Shown in pieces: positions 17,123-26,304 of a DNA stretch of 48,708 bases (position 1 is its first letter; the number at the start of each line of letters is the position of its first letter). Origin of the DNA: Bacteroidales bacterium UBA5537. GTDB lineage: Bacteria > Bacteroidota > Bacteroidia > Bacteroidales > Lentimicrobiaceae. The stretch is taken from positions 3,080 through 51,787 of the forward strand of contig DINP01000035.1 in assembly GCA_002426025.1 (NCBI GenBank). Direction: 5' to 3'. The notes beneath the pieces were generated by a model. It made no database searches, was not told the DNA's origin, and saw only the letters and a list, made by a program, of their open reading frames with translations. A program made the translations under genes and the position numbers.

Positions 17123-17866
17123 TTAATCAAGGTCCTCCATCAGTTCATCTGTTAATTCGAGGTTGTGAAAAACATTGTTTACATCGTCGTCCTCTTCAAA
17201 CAGATCAATCAGCCGTAAAATCTTTTTGGCTGCCTCTTTATCTACCTTTACCGTATCTTTCGGAAGTCGTTGCAGCTCAGCATTTTCCGGCTCAATTCCC
17301 ATCTCTTCCAGTTTCTTTATCATTGCCCCAAAATCTTCCATGGCCGTAGTGATGGTAATTGTATCCTCTTCAACCTGAATGTCTTCGGCTCCGGCATCAA
17401 TCACTTCCATTTCAAAATCGTCCAAGTTAATATCGCCTTTCGGAATGGTAAAAATTCCCTTGCGATCGAATAGGAATGCCAATGAGCCATTGGTTCCGAG
17501 GCTTCCGCCAAATTTGTTAAAATAGGAGCGGATATTTGAAATGGTGCGTTGCAGGTTATCGGTAGTGCATTCAATGTAAATTGCAACCCCGTTTGGTGCA
17601 TAACCTTCATAGGTGGTTTCGTTATAAGAAGCAGCATCCTTATCCGAGCCTTTGTTTATGGCTCTCAGGATATTATCCTTGGGCATACTGGCTCCTTTAG
17701 CGTTTGATATTGCCAGCCTCAGCCTTGGGTTGCCGTCAGGATCGGGGCCACCTTCTTTTACGGCAACAGTAATTTCCTTGATAATCCTGGAAAAGATTTT
17801 TGAGCGTTTCGCGTCCAGGGCTCCTTTCTTACGCTTGATTGTTGACCATTTATTGTGTCCTGACAT
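17123..17866 (-). CDS. yebC: YebC/PmpR-family protein
   Basis: 247 residues starting MSGHNKWSTIKRKKGALD, the invariant N-terminus of the TACO1/YebC family; RIIKEITVAVKEGG and NPRLRLAISNAKGASMPKDN follow. Members were first described as DNA-binding regulators; some act in translation by relieving ribosome stalling. The acidic C-terminus (LFEEDDDVNNVFHNLEL) is normal. Single gene, convergent with ackA. Confidence 0.95.
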   Translation of the reverse strand: MSGHNKWSTIKRKKGALDAKRSKIFSRIIKEITVAVKEGGPDPDGNPRLRLAISNAKGASMPKDNILRAINKGSDKDAASYNETTYEGYAPNGVAIYIECTTDNLQRTISNIRSYFNKFGGSLGTNGSLAFLFDRKGIFTIPKGDINLDDFEMEVIDAGAEDIQVEEDTITITTAMEDFGAMIKKLEEMGIEPENAELQRLPKDTVKVDKEAAKKILRLIDLFEEDDDVNNVFHNLELTDELMEDLD

Positions 17867-17973
17867 ATTGTTTGAGTTATTTATTTTTCAATTAAAGCCG
17901 GTTCAATCGTACCTTTATAAATTCTGATAACCATAAACAGGTGGTAAAATTACTATTTTATTTCAAAAAGAAA

Positions 17974-18003
17974 AATGCTGTCGCCCTTTCGGATGACAGC
18001 ATT
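17974..18003 (-). terminator. Terminator of the sigma/anti-sigma/GIN operon
   Basis: On the minus strand AATGCTGTC (18003-17995) pairs with GACAGCATT (17982-17974) around an inner CC-GAAA-GG loop, followed at once by TTTTTCTTTTTG. It lies 24 nt after the GIN-domain gene. The rest of 17867-18026 holds no clear TAnnTTTG promoter for yebC. Confidence 0.85.
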
Positions 18004-18026
18004 GGCAGATGCAACACAGGAGCGAA

Positions 18027-19580
18027 CTACCAGCCTGCAAGGGTTATACCTACTGCAAACGGGTAAAGTTCGGGACCATGTCCGTCTTTGAACAGGGTGT
18101 TTAGCGAATAATTTCCATAAAGGTTAATTTTACCCCACCCTATGCGGGCCATCAGGCTGAATTTGAACGGGTTCAAATCAAATCCTTTGCTATCGCGGTC
18201 TTTATCTTTTTGTTTTGATCCATCATCATAAACCATTTTGGTATGGGCGCCAATACGCAAACCGGTAAGCAGGCCTCCTCCGATGTGAAAACTGTTCTTT
18301 TTCGAGAAACGGTTGGTTTGGTATTCGAGCAACAGTGGAAGATTCAGGTAGTTAACAACCAACTTGCTTTTAAAGTAGCCAACCCCATCTTCATCCAATT
18401 CCATTCCAACAATGCCCAGCTCATCATCGCGGTCTGTCTTTATATTATTATCGAAACGGTAATTGTTCCATTCAAATCCCAGACCGGTGGTAAGTCCGAA
18501 TTGATTTCCGATAAGGTTAAAATTCTGTTCCCAGAAATTCAAGGCTACATTGATTGATTTTTCCATCCTTAGATCTAGAAAATCATATCCTTGAGGCATA
18601 TCAAATTTATTGTCGCTGTTCAGATATCCGTTTATTCCCATATCAAAACCACCCCAGTGGCCATCAAACCGGTCTTTTCTTTTTCGGTTGAATTTTACAT
18701 TCCCATCTTCATCAACTACAAGCTCATTGCCTCCAACGGTTACTTTTGTCGGATTTCCTTCAATAACCTGAACGCTGACATCACCTATATTGATCAGGGT
18801 AGAATCTCCAGATTCTGTACTGCTGATAACGCCTTCCATATCAGCTTCTCCCGGAGTTTCAGGGTTCTGGAAATTTAAGGTGTAATTTCCCGGCTTATTT
18901 AGTTTTCTGATTTCATCGTTATCGAAATAAATCAATGATCCAGCACCACTTAAGTCAGCATTTATTTCACTAACTGCATAAATTTTGGCTTTGGCCGCGC
19001 CACTGATTTCAGCATCAACAGCTTGTGATGAAAGTTTTAATGCATCCAGGGATGATGCACCTGAGACCTCAGTTTTGTGGGCTTGAGCCGTCCCCAATAA
19101 TACAACTTTCGAAGCACCGCTTATTTCACTCTTAAGTTCCATAACATCGAGTTCAAGGTAGGTTTTTGAAGCGCCACTTGCTTCGAGAGTGAGGCTTGCA
19201 CCTTTTAATACACCATCAGAATCTAAGCGTGCTGCTCCCTGAAGGTCAATCAGTGTAATATTCGGTACCTTTATGTAAATATTCATTGCGGAAGGGTTTT
19301 TTATCCCGCTCGAAGTTATCACCAGCCGGTTGTTCTCTACTGTAGTTTCAATGTTGTTAATATAATTATCGTCGGCAGAAATGCTAAGCTGCTGTGGCTC
19401 GCCTTGCGAAAGTTTAACAACAAACGCGCTTCCGGCTTCTATTTCGGTAAAGGGTTCAACTGTGCGGTCTTGCTTTGTAAGATTGCCGCTACCTTTGGAT
19501 TGTGCTGAGACCGAAAGCCCTGATAGCATAATCAGAACCGCCAGGAATGCCGATTTCTGAAGATTTGGTGTAGTTTTCAT
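18027..19580 (-). CDS. GIN-domain (DUF2807) protein fused to an outer-membrane beta-barrel
   Basis: 517 residues from the ATG at 19580, chosen because it gives a signal peptide (MKTTPNLQKSAFLAVLIMLS ... VSAQ); the frame extends to 19667. The N-terminal half is a DUF2807 'head GIN' beta-helix with regularly spaced SGASK / SGASS / SGAAK / SGAGS turns. A charged linker (FNRKRKDRFDGHW) leads into a C-terminal barrel-like domain with alternating strands (FGLTTGLGFEWNNYRF, FHIGGGLLTGLRIG, LYPFAVGITLAGW). The expected topology is a periplasmic or surface beta-helix joined to an outer-membrane barrel. It is the third gene after an ECF sigma and a putative anti-sigma gene, so it is probably their target or output. 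Function unknown. Confidence 0.75.
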   Translation of the reverse strand: MKTTPNLQKSAFLAVLIMLSGLSVSAQSKGSGNLTKQDRTVEPFTEIEAGSAFVVKLSQGEPQQLSISADDNYINNIETTVENNRLVITSSGIKNPSAMNIYIKVPNITLIDLQGAARLDSDGVLKGASLTLEASGASKTYLELDVMELKSEISGASKVVLLGTAQAHKTEVSGASSLDALKLSSQAVDAEISGAAKAKIYAVSEINADLSGAGSLIYFDNDEIRKLNKPGNYTLNFQNPETPGEADMEGVISSTESGDSTLINIGDVSVQVIEGNPTKVTVGGNELVVDEDGNVKFNRKRKDRFDGHWGGFDMGINGYLNSDNKFDMPQGYDFLDLRMEKSINVALNFWEQNFNLIGNQFGLTTGLGFEWNNYRFDNNIKTDRDDELGIVGMELDEDGVGYFKSKLVVNYLNLPLLLEYQTNRFSKKNSFHIGGGLLTGLRIGAHTKMVYDDGSKQKDKDRDSKGFDLNPFKFSLMARIGWGKINLYGNYSLNTLFKDGHGPELYPFAVGITLAGW

Positions 19581-19709
19581 GGGATTGTGTTTTAGTAAAG
19601 TGTTTTTCATTGTGACGGAGAAAATATCAGATTTGTTACAGGCAATACTGATTTTTTTAATTTCCATTATTCTAAAAGGGGATAAGGATGTGCTGAACGA
19701 ATCTGCTGC

Positions 19710-20867
19710 TTATTGGTTCGATCTTCTTCCGAAAGCATAGCCTGAATCACCTTCGGTAATTGAGACCTTTCCAGTTTTGCCATCGGGTGTTACAATGCGC
19801 TTGAGTTTCAAATTATTATCAGTCAGCATATTTATGCCTTCAAGGCCTATATCGGCAAGCATCCAGCCACCGAAAGATTCAGGCACCTGGGATGCAATCT
19901 GTGCTCCGCTTCGCAAGATACTGTTGATACGCATTCCAGCTTTGGTTCTGATGGAAGGTTGCACCACAGGAATTTCAGGTTCCTCTTCAAGTGAAGCTAA
20001 CATGGGTTCCTGCGATTTTACTATTTCCCCGAAAAGAGATGAATAAAAATTGCGGGTAGCCCCATTGAAGGAAGCTGGTGTAATATTAAGTATCTGCTTT
20101 GCCGGAATCCGGTTCAGGATTTTAGATTCTCTTTCTGTTGGTTCAGTCGCTGTTTTTGATGTTTTCTTTCTGTTAAGTGACTGAGTTTTTGTTTCAGGCT
20201 TCTGATTCTGGCGTTTTGCTTCTGTGCTAATTTGCTCAACTTTGTTAGCGGTTGAGTCGGCATTTCCTGTTACTACTTGCTGGTTTTTCGCCTTTGCTTT
20301 GGTATTGTTTTCACCTAACGGATTGAATGGCTGAGGTTCAAGGTTCAGAAATACTGATATCAATATCAGAACACTGGCCGCTGCTGCAGCAACATAAACC
20401 ATCCTGCGGTAAATCGGAACTACCGGCTTGCGCAAACTCCGCGGGTCAGGAAATACAATTCGTTTATCTGCATTTAGTTTTACCAGAGCGTACAAATCGT
20501 ACTCTTTCTTCAGTTCGGGATTCTTTTTCAGGAAGGTGTCAACTGCCTTTAAACCAGCCAAAGAGAGATCGTTTTCAATGGCTGCTATAAAATAATGGTT
20601 GTAGTTTTTTATGTTGAGGAAAACAGCATCTATATCGGCGGGTTGAATAAGGGTTTCCTTAAAGTCAAATACAGCCTGCTCATCTGGTTTCAACGAATAA
20701 TTTGCCAAATCAGCAGCCTCCTCTTTCAGATCGGGATTTTGCTCAAGAAAAATCAACAGTTCAGCTGTGTCAATGGTACTGAGTGTCCCATCGAGATAGC
20801 TGATTACAAATTCTTCGTAATTCGATCTGTCTATTTTCATTTTGCTTGCGGCGTTTTCTTTAGCCAA
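19710..20867 (-). CDS. Putative transmembrane anti-sigma factor
   Basis: 385 residues with one transmembrane helix at about 157-175 (MVYVAAAAASVLILISVFL). The cytoplasmic part seems to contain a tandem duplication: residues 18-55 (EEFVISYLDGTLS ... LEQNPDLKEEA) and 91-125 (HYFIAAIENDLSL ... LKKNPELKKEY) align well. The periplasmic part is a long Lys/Thr/Gln-rich linker and a C-terminal domain ending YAFGRRSNQ. The gene starts 4 nt after the ECF sigma stop codon, the usual arrangement for a sigma/anti-sigma pair. No zinc-binding HxxxCxxC motif is present, so binding would be of a non-ZAS type. Role inferred from position and topology. Confidence 0.7.
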   Translation of the reverse strand: MAKENAASKMKIDRSNYEEFVISYLDGTLSTIDTAELLIFLEQNPDLKEEAADLANYSLKPDEQAVFDFKETLIQPADIDAVFLNIKNYNHYFIAAIENDLSLAGLKAVDTFLKKNPELKKEYDLYALVKLNADKRIVFPDPRSLRKPVVPIYRRMVYVAAAAASVLILISVFLNLEPQPFNPLGENNTKAKAKNQQVVTGNADSTANKVEQISTEAKRQNQKPETKTQSLNRKKTSKTATEPTERESKILNRIPAKQILNITPASFNGATRNFYSSLFGEIVKSQEPMLASLEEEPEIPVVQPSIRTKAGMRINSILRSGAQIASQVPESFGGWMLADIGLEGINMLTDNNLKLKRIVTPDGKTGKVSITEGDSGYAFGRRSNQ

Positions 20868-20871
20868 TCAA

Positions 20872-21357
20872 TCATAAAACAATATCAAGGCTTCCAATGT
20901 AATTCTTCAGACTTACCCTGGCTCGGTAAATGTAAACCTTTACCTGTGATTCGTTCAGCCCGGTAATTTTCCCAATCTCTTCGTACGAATAGCCTTCATA
21001 ATCCCTCAGGGTGATTACCGACTTCTGTATATCAGGCAGCCGGGTAAGCGCAACCGATAGAATTTCCTGAAGATCATTAAAGGAATGGTCAACAGTTAAT
21101 TCCGGCATTACAGCATCATCAAGCCTTGAAGTCCTTTTCTGTCGCCTTATATCGTCAATCATGGTGTGATAGGCCGTGGTAAATAAATACGATTTGGCTT
21201 TTTCTGAAGCAATATCACCTGCTTTCTCCCACATTTTGAAAAAAGAGTCCTGCACTATATCGCGTGCACGCTCTTCATCCCCTATGTTTTTAAGGATAAA
21301 CCGATATACTCCGTCAGAGTAATTATTTACGCATTTATTGTATTCCGCTGTTGTCAT
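20872..21357 (-). CDS. ECF-type RNA polymerase sigma factor
   Basis: 161 residues. Region 2 spans about 10-80 (RARDIVQDSFFKMWEKAGD, then AKSYLFTTAYHTMIDDIRRQKR) and region 4 about 105-157 (ALTRLPDIQKSVITLRDYEGYSYEEIGKITGLNESQ... in pieces, with the recognition helix KVYIYRARVSLKNYI). Sigma-70 regions 1 and 3 are absent, as in ECF group factors. It is co-transcribed with the putative anti-sigma factor and the GIN-barrel protein, and may drive its own operon; its target promoter is not known. Confidence 0.93.
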   Translation of the reverse strand: MTTAEYNKCVNNYSDGVYRFILKNIGDEERARDIVQDSFFKMWEKAGDIASEKAKSYLFTTAYHTMIDDIRRQKRTSRLDDAVMPELTVDHSFNDLQEILSVALTRLPDIQKSVITLRDYEGYSYEEIGKITGLNESQVKVYIYRARVSLKNYIGSLDIVL

Positions 21358-21448
21358 CTGCCATGATTGTTTCAGTCGGCTGTTACTATGACAATTTGTA
21401 AGCTGAAAAGTTACAGCAATTGTTCATTTTTTTTACAAATAAATGGTT

Positions 21449-21462
21449 CTGTTAGCTAACAG
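21449..21462. promoter_or_regulatory. Palindrome in the divergent sigma/kinase region
   Basis: CTGTTAGCTAACAG is a perfect 14-bp palindrome, overlapped by ACAGCTGT (21459-21466). It lies 92 bp from the ECF sigma start and about 95 bp from the histidine kinase start. It could be an operator; no regulator is known. Confidence 0.35.
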
Positions 21463-21557
21463 CTGTCAATCGTAGATTACAATTACCCGTTTTTAGTATT
21501 AATTTGTAAATTTACTCTGTTATTATTTGCCATTTTGGCAAAAAACGATAAAACCGC

Positions 21558-23114
21558 ATGGTTAACTACAAATTGCCCGAATTGTTTTCACACGACAAAG
21601 GTAAGCTTAATGCTCCTCCCGGATTGCCCTCATTTGATGACTATTCCGTTTATACATACATCCGCAACAAAGGAGCTGAAGCTTATTCTTTCACGTTCAA
21701 CAGCAGTCGTTCTTTACAGCCGGTTGACGGATTTGAGAAGCCTCTGCCAGATCTTTGGCTTTTTGCACTGGGTGTACTTTCAGAAAATGCAAAAGAAGAA
21801 GATGAAGAAGCCATTTCTAATGGCGTTCCGGTTGAATATACCCGTGAACTATCATTCAATGGAACACAGTTCAAATTTCTCGTAAGTAAATTCCCGTTTA
21901 CAATTGATAGTGAAAATGCTTATGTTTTTTCTACTTTCAGGAATATTACCTTTCTTTTTGATAGCATTGATGAAATCGGAAGCCGGAATGTACTGTTCAG
22001 CCTGGTAGCCGAAAATATGTCGGATGTTTTTTGTGTGCTCGACATGGACGGACGGCTTGCTTTTATGAGTGAGTCAATAAAAAGCCTTACCGGATACTCT
22101 GCTGAAGAACTCCTGGAAATCCCGATGTCTTATTTAGTTACAGCTAAATCTCTTGAGACTGCGCGGGAAATATGGGATGGATTTAAGCAGCCATTTGATC
22201 CCGGCTGTTCAGAAAATGGGAATAACAGGGTGCTTTTTGAAATTGAATTTATCCGGAAAGATCAGCAAAAAAGATGGGCCGAAATTACTGCAGCAGCCTT
22301 TAATGGGCCTGATGGCCAGGCTCTTGGTGTGCATGGCCTTATAAGGGATATCACAGAGCGCAAAGCTAAGCAGGAGGAAATCCGCAGTTCCTTAAAGCAT
22401 GAAATAGAGCTGAGCAATGTGAAATCGAAATATATTTCAACTATTTCGCACGAATTCAGAACACCGCTATCCATCATATACAGCAATCTTCAGTTGCTCG
22501 AAAATCACAGGTTTGAGCTCGATGCTGAAACCATAAACGATGCTTTCGAGTTGAGCCGTATGGCTGTTAAATCATTACTCAGGGTTTTGGATAAAGTCAC
22601 GGTGATTGACGCTGTGAACAAAGGGAAGCTCGAATTCAAACCTGGAATGGCTGATCTTGAACTACTTTGCCGTAATCTTGTGCGGGATTTGAATGAAATG
22701 GAAATGGTGCCTGACCGCATTGATCTGAAAATTGATGAGATTCCTGCAGAAGTTTGGGTTGATGAATCACTTTTTGGACATATCTTTACAAATCTTTTAT
22801 TGAATGCCCTTAATTTCTCAGATAAGAAAAAGAGGGTGATGTTTGAGGTAAGCATGGCCACACCTGAAAAGGCCTCTTTTGTCATCAGCGATCAGGGCAT
22901 TGGTATTCCGCCTGATGAGATGAATTATATTTTTGAACCATTTTACAGAACAAGCAATGCCCGTAATGCACGGGGGTCGGGATTGGGTCTGGCGGTGGTG
23001 CGCGATTGCCTGCGATTGCATAGTGGTGAAATCAGCTTCGAGAGTAATCTGGGTGCAGGATCAGTATTTAAGGTAATTCTTCCGGTTTCCCGCGAAATAA
23101 GGGACACGGATTAA
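21558..23114 (+). CDS. Soluble PAS sensor histidine kinase
   Basis: 518 residues with no transmembrane segment. Residues 1-140 form an unrecognised N-terminal domain (possibly a degenerate PAS), followed by a PAS/PAC domain (about 148-268, VFCVLDMDGRLAFMSESIK ... GVHGLIRDITERK). HisKA follows with phospho-acceptor H298 in STISHEFRTPLS, then a HATPase domain with N-box NLLLNALNFSD, DQGIGIPPDE and GSGLGLAVVRD. A short hairpin (TTTGCCA-TTT-TGGCAAA, 21526-21542) precedes the gene. The response regulator gene follows after 13 nt. A cytoplasmic signal such as redox or a metabolite is likely. Confidence 0.92.
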   Translation: MVNYKLPELFSHDKGKLNAPPGLPSFDDYSVYTYIRNKGAEAYSFTFNSSRSLQPVDGFEKPLPDLWLFALGVLSENAKEEDEEAISNGVPVEYTRELSFNGTQFKFLVSKFPFTIDSENAYVFSTFRNITFLFDSIDEIGSRNVLFSLVAENMSDVFCVLDMDGRLAFMSESIKSLTGYSAEELLEIPMSYLVTAKSLETAREIWDGFKQPFDPGCSENGNNRVLFEIEFIRKDQQKRWAEITAAAFNGPDGQALGVHGLIRDITERKAKQEEIRSSLKHEIELSNVKSKYISTISHEFRTPLSIIYSNLQLLENHRFELDAETINDAFELSRMAVKSLLRVLDKVTVIDAVNKGKLEFKPGMADLELLCRNLVRDLNEMEMVPDRIDLKIDEIPAEVWVDESLFGHIFTNLLLNALNFSDKKKRVMFEVSMATPEKASFVISDQGIGIPPDEMNYIFEPFYRTSNARNARGSGLGLAVVRDCLRLHSGEISFESNLGAGSVFKVILPVSREIRDTD

Positions 23115-23127
23115 TATAAAATGAACA

Positions 23128-24252
23128 ATGGTGAATGGCGAGATAAACAACGAAAAAATTCTGCTGGTTGAGGACGATAAAGCCCTGGCTACTACTATAT
23201 CTAATCTTTTGCGTGTAAAAGGTTATGATGTTACCCATGCCGGTGATGGAGCAGCAGGCATTCAAAAGGCATTTGCACTGCTTCCCGACCTTATCCTTTG
23301 CGATATCTCTATGAACGAAATAAGCGGTTATGATGTTTTTAACGTGCTGAAAGAAAGTTCAGCAACCGCGATGATCCCATTTGTTTTTCTGACGGCCAAA
23401 TCCGATTTGAAAGATATTCGTTTTGGAATGCAATTGGGAGCCGATGATTACATTGTAAAGCCCTTTGAATACGACGAGCTGATCACTTCCATCGCCACAC
23501 GTCTTAACAAAGCTGAAGCGCACCGCAAGGCAAATGAAGAAAAATTCATTGCTCTTTCGATGATTTCACCTTATGGTATTTATATTTACCAGGACGATAA
23601 GTTTATTGAAACCAATCCGGGCCTTTCGGCAACTTTTGGCTATAGCCGAAACGAATTGTTGAACATGGGTTTCAAAGACCTCATTCTTGACACCGACCGG
23701 CCAGCCGCACTCGAAAAAATAAGAAGATGCCAGCAGGGATTTGATAAAGAAATCCATATAAGTTTCAGGGTGAAACACAAGGATGGTTCAATTCTCCGGG
23801 CTGAACTTTATGGTATTGAAGGGCTTAAAATTAAGGGCCGTTCGAGCCTGATAGGTATGTTAACTCAAAGTAAACTCGAAATTCAGGAAACATCCGGCCT
23901 CGAAAACCTCAGCCTGAGCGAAATAGAAGAATTTGAAAAAGCTGTTGACCTGATTGCCGGAAAACGCAGTTATGTTTCTACAGAATTGATAAACAAGCTG
24001 ATTTCCGTATTCAGGGATAACGAAGCAGAAAAAGAAAAACCTGCGGAAGATCTGATCAACTTTTCTGACCGCGAGTTAGAGGTATTGGGATTCGTTTGTT
24101 TGGGATTATCAACCAAAGAAATAGCCGATAAGATGTTTATCAGTAGCCGTACTGTAGAAAAACACCGTGCCAACCTGATGACAAAAACTGATGCAAAAAA
24201 TATAATTGAGGTTATTATTTACGCGGTCAAGAACAAGCTTATAGATATCTGA
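23128..24252 (+). CDS. REC-PAS-LuxR response regulator
   Basis: 374 residues. The receiver domain (8-125) has the acidic pair D16/D17, phospho-acceptor D59 (LILCDISM), T89 and K111 (VKPFEY). A PAS domain occupies about 140-245 (PYGIYIYQDDKFIETNPGLS; SFRVKHKDGSILRAELYG). A LuxR-type HTH sits at about 310-374 (SDRELEVLGFVCLG ... SSRTVEKHRANLM). A PAS domain between receiver and output is uncommon and suggests a second input beside phosphorylation. It pairs with the kinase upstream and ends 6 nt from the convergent lepA stop. Confidence 0.92.
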   Translation: MVNGEINNEKILLVEDDKALATTISNLLRVKGYDVTHAGDGAAGIQKAFALLPDLILCDISMNEISGYDVFNVLKESSATAMIPFVFLTAKSDLKDIRFGMQLGADDYIVKPFEYDELITSIATRLNKAEAHRKANEEKFIALSMISPYGIYIYQDDKFIETNPGLSATFGYSRNELLNMGFKDLILDTDRPAALEKIRRCQQGFDKEIHISFRVKHKDGSILRAELYGIEGLKIKGRSSLIGMLTQSKLEIQETSGLENLSLSEIEEFEKAVDLIAGKRSYVSTELINKLISVFRDNEAEKEKPAEDLINFSDRELEVLGFVCLGLSTKEIADKMFISSRTVEKHRANLMTKTDAKNIIEVIIYAVKNKLIDI

Positions 24253-24258
24253 AAAACC

Positions 24259-26046
24259 CTAATCGAGCTTCAGCACAGCCAGAAATGCAGTTTGCGGTAC
24301 TTCAACATTGCCTACCTGTCGCATACGTTTCTTTCCTTTTTTCTGCTTCTCAAGCAGCTTGCGTTTACGGGTAATATCACCACCATAACACTTTGCTGTA
24401 ACATCTTTACGCACTGCCTTAACCGTTTCGCGGGCAATAATTTTTGCACCTATGGCAGCCTGAATGGCAATATCAAATTGCTGCCGTGGAATCAACTCCC
24501 TTAACTTTGAACACATGCGCCTTCCAAAATCATAGGCATTGTCATGATGTATCAGGGTTGACAAGGCGTCAACCGGCTCACTGTTCAGCAGTATATCGAG
24601 CCTCACCAACTTGGCTTGTTTGTAACCGGTAACATGATAATCAAATGATGCATAACCTTTTGAAATGCTCTTTAGTTTATCGTAAAAATCGAAAACAATT
24701 TCGCCCAAAGGCAACTCAACGGTTAGTTCAATCCTATCGCTGGTAAGGTAAATCTGGTTTTTAAGGGTGCCGCGTTTCCCGATGCAGAGGGTCATTACTG
24801 CACCAACATATTCCGATTTTGAAATAATCTGGGCTGTAATATATGGTTCTTCAATGTATTCAAGGTAGTTAGGTGCCGGTAAGCCTGATGGGTTGTGCAC
24901 TTCGAGTACTTCACCCTTGGTGGTATATGCTTTGTACGATACGTTTGGAACTGTTGTGATAACATCCATGTCAAATTCGCGGTCGAGGCGCTCTTGGATA
25001 ATCTCCATGTGCAGCAGCCCAAGAAATCCGCATCTGAAACCAAAACCCAGTGCTGCAGACGATTCCGGCTCAAAAACCAAAGATGCATCGTTCAGTTGGA
25101 GACGTTCCATCGAAGCCCTTAATTCCTCATAATCATCTGCATCAACAGGATAAATACCGGCATAAACCATGGGCTTTACATTGGTAAATCCTTCAATGGC
25201 TTTTTCGCAACGCCTTTTAACATGGGTGATGGTATCACCAACTTTTACTTCGCGTGAAGCTTTTATGCCAGAAATAATATAACCTACATCGCCGGCTCGA
25301 AGCACTTCCCGTGGTTGCCGCAAAAGTTGCAGAACGCCGACCTCATCGGCATAATACTCTTTACCGGTCGCAAAAAACTTAACAAAGTCGCCTTTGCGGA
25401 TTTCGCCGTTAAAAATGCGGAAGTAGGCAATAATTCCCCTGAAGGAATTAAAAACCGAATCAAAAATAAGGGCTTGTAATGGGGCTTCGGGATCACCTGT
25501 CGGACCTGGTATTTTATTGATGATTGCTTCAAGAATCAGGTCAATGCCCATCCCTGTTTTTCCACTGGCCCTTATAATCTCTTCCTGCTTACAGCCTAAA
25601 AGGTCAATTATTTGCTCTTCAACATCTTCGGGCATGGCATTATCCATATCCATCTTGTTCATGATTGGTATTATTTCCAAATCATGCTCAAGCGCCAGAT
25701 AGAGGTTAGAAATTGTTTGTGCCTGTATTCCCTGTGTAGCATCAATAATCAGCAGGGCTCCTTCGCAGGCGGCAATTGACCTTGAAACTTCATAAGAGAA
25801 ATCCACATGGCCGGGTGTGTCAATCAGGTTCAGTTTATATTTCTCGCCGTTATAGTCATATTCCATCTGGATGGCGTGGCTTTTAATTGTAATGCCACGT
25901 TCGCGTTCGAGATCCATATCGTCAAGCACCTGAGCCTGCTGTTGTCGCTCAGTGAGTGTTCCGGTAAACTCAAGCAATCTGTCGGCCAGTGTGCTCTTAC
26001 CGTGATCTATGTGTGCTATTATGCAAAAGTTGCGCGTGTTTTTCAT
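24259..26046 (-). CDS. lepA: Elongation factor 4 (LepA)
   Basis: 595 residues, the typical length. Translational GTPase that binds ribosomes and affects initiation or back-translocation. G-motifs: AHIDHGKST (G1), DTPGH (G3), NKMD (G4). The LepA-specific C-terminal domain ends KKRMRQVGNVEVPQTAFLAV. Single gene, divergent from gap and convergent with the REC-PAS-HTH gene. Confidence 0.98.
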   Translation of the reverse strand: MKNTRNFCIIAHIDHGKSTLADRLLEFTGTLTERQQQAQVLDDMDLERERGITIKSHAIQMEYDYNGEKYKLNLIDTPGHVDFSYEVSRSIAACEGALLIIDATQGIQAQTISNLYLALEHDLEIIPIMNKMDMDNAMPEDVEEQIIDLLGCKQEEIIRASGKTGMGIDLILEAIINKIPGPTGDPEAPLQALIFDSVFNSFRGIIAYFRIFNGEIRKGDFVKFFATGKEYYADEVGVLQLLRQPREVLRAGDVGYIISGIKASREVKVGDTITHVKRRCEKAIEGFTNVKPMVYAGIYPVDADDYEELRASMERLQLNDASLVFEPESSAALGFGFRCGFLGLLHMEIIQERLDREFDMDVITTVPNVSYKAYTTKGEVLEVHNPSGLPAPNYLEYIEEPYITAQIISKSEYVGAVMTLCIGKRGTLKNQIYLTSDRIELTVELPLGEIVFDFYDKLKSISKGYASFDYHVTGYKQAKLVRLDILLNSEPVDALSTLIHHDNAYDFGRRMCSKLRELIPRQQFDIAIQAAIGAKIIARETVKAVRKDVTAKCYGGDITRKRKLLEKQKKGKKRMRQVGNVEVPQTAFLAVLKLD

Positions 26047-26051
26047 CGGTG

Positions 26052-26059
26052 CAAATTTA
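26052..26059 (-). promoter_or_regulatory. Possible lepA promoter (-7 box)
   Basis: TAAATTTG on the minus strand, 6 nt before the lepA ATG; the leader would be only a few nucleotides. No TTG at the right distance. Confidence 0.3.
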
Positions 26060-26250
26060 CGTTGAAATCCTTTAAGTTGTTAAGGTTAAATTTTCGCAGT
26101 GTTTTTGCATATTTCTGCAAACGATTGCAGGCTTTAGTAATATTTTCAATCTGAAAAAAATGATATATCAGAGTTTGTATATATCTATATATCAGTTTGT
26201 TAATAATATTTTTCTGACGGTTCTATTTTTCAATTGATCATAATATTCAC

Positions 26251-26258
26251 TATCTTTG
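26251..26258 (+). promoter_or_regulatory. gap promoter (-7 box)
   Basis: TATCTTTG, 47 nt before the gap ATG. Upstream the region is very AT-rich with a direct repeat ATATATCAG (26163-26171 and 26187-26195), which may act as an UP-like element or operator. Confidence 0.5.
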
Positions 26259-26304
26259 CAGCAATTTTCAGCTAAGAAATTTCATTAACCTAAATCAGAA
26301 TAAA

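Noticed and set aside
23068..23265. Minus-strand frames opposite the kinase/regulator genes
   Set aside because: Shadow frames of well-supported genes; no signals of their own.
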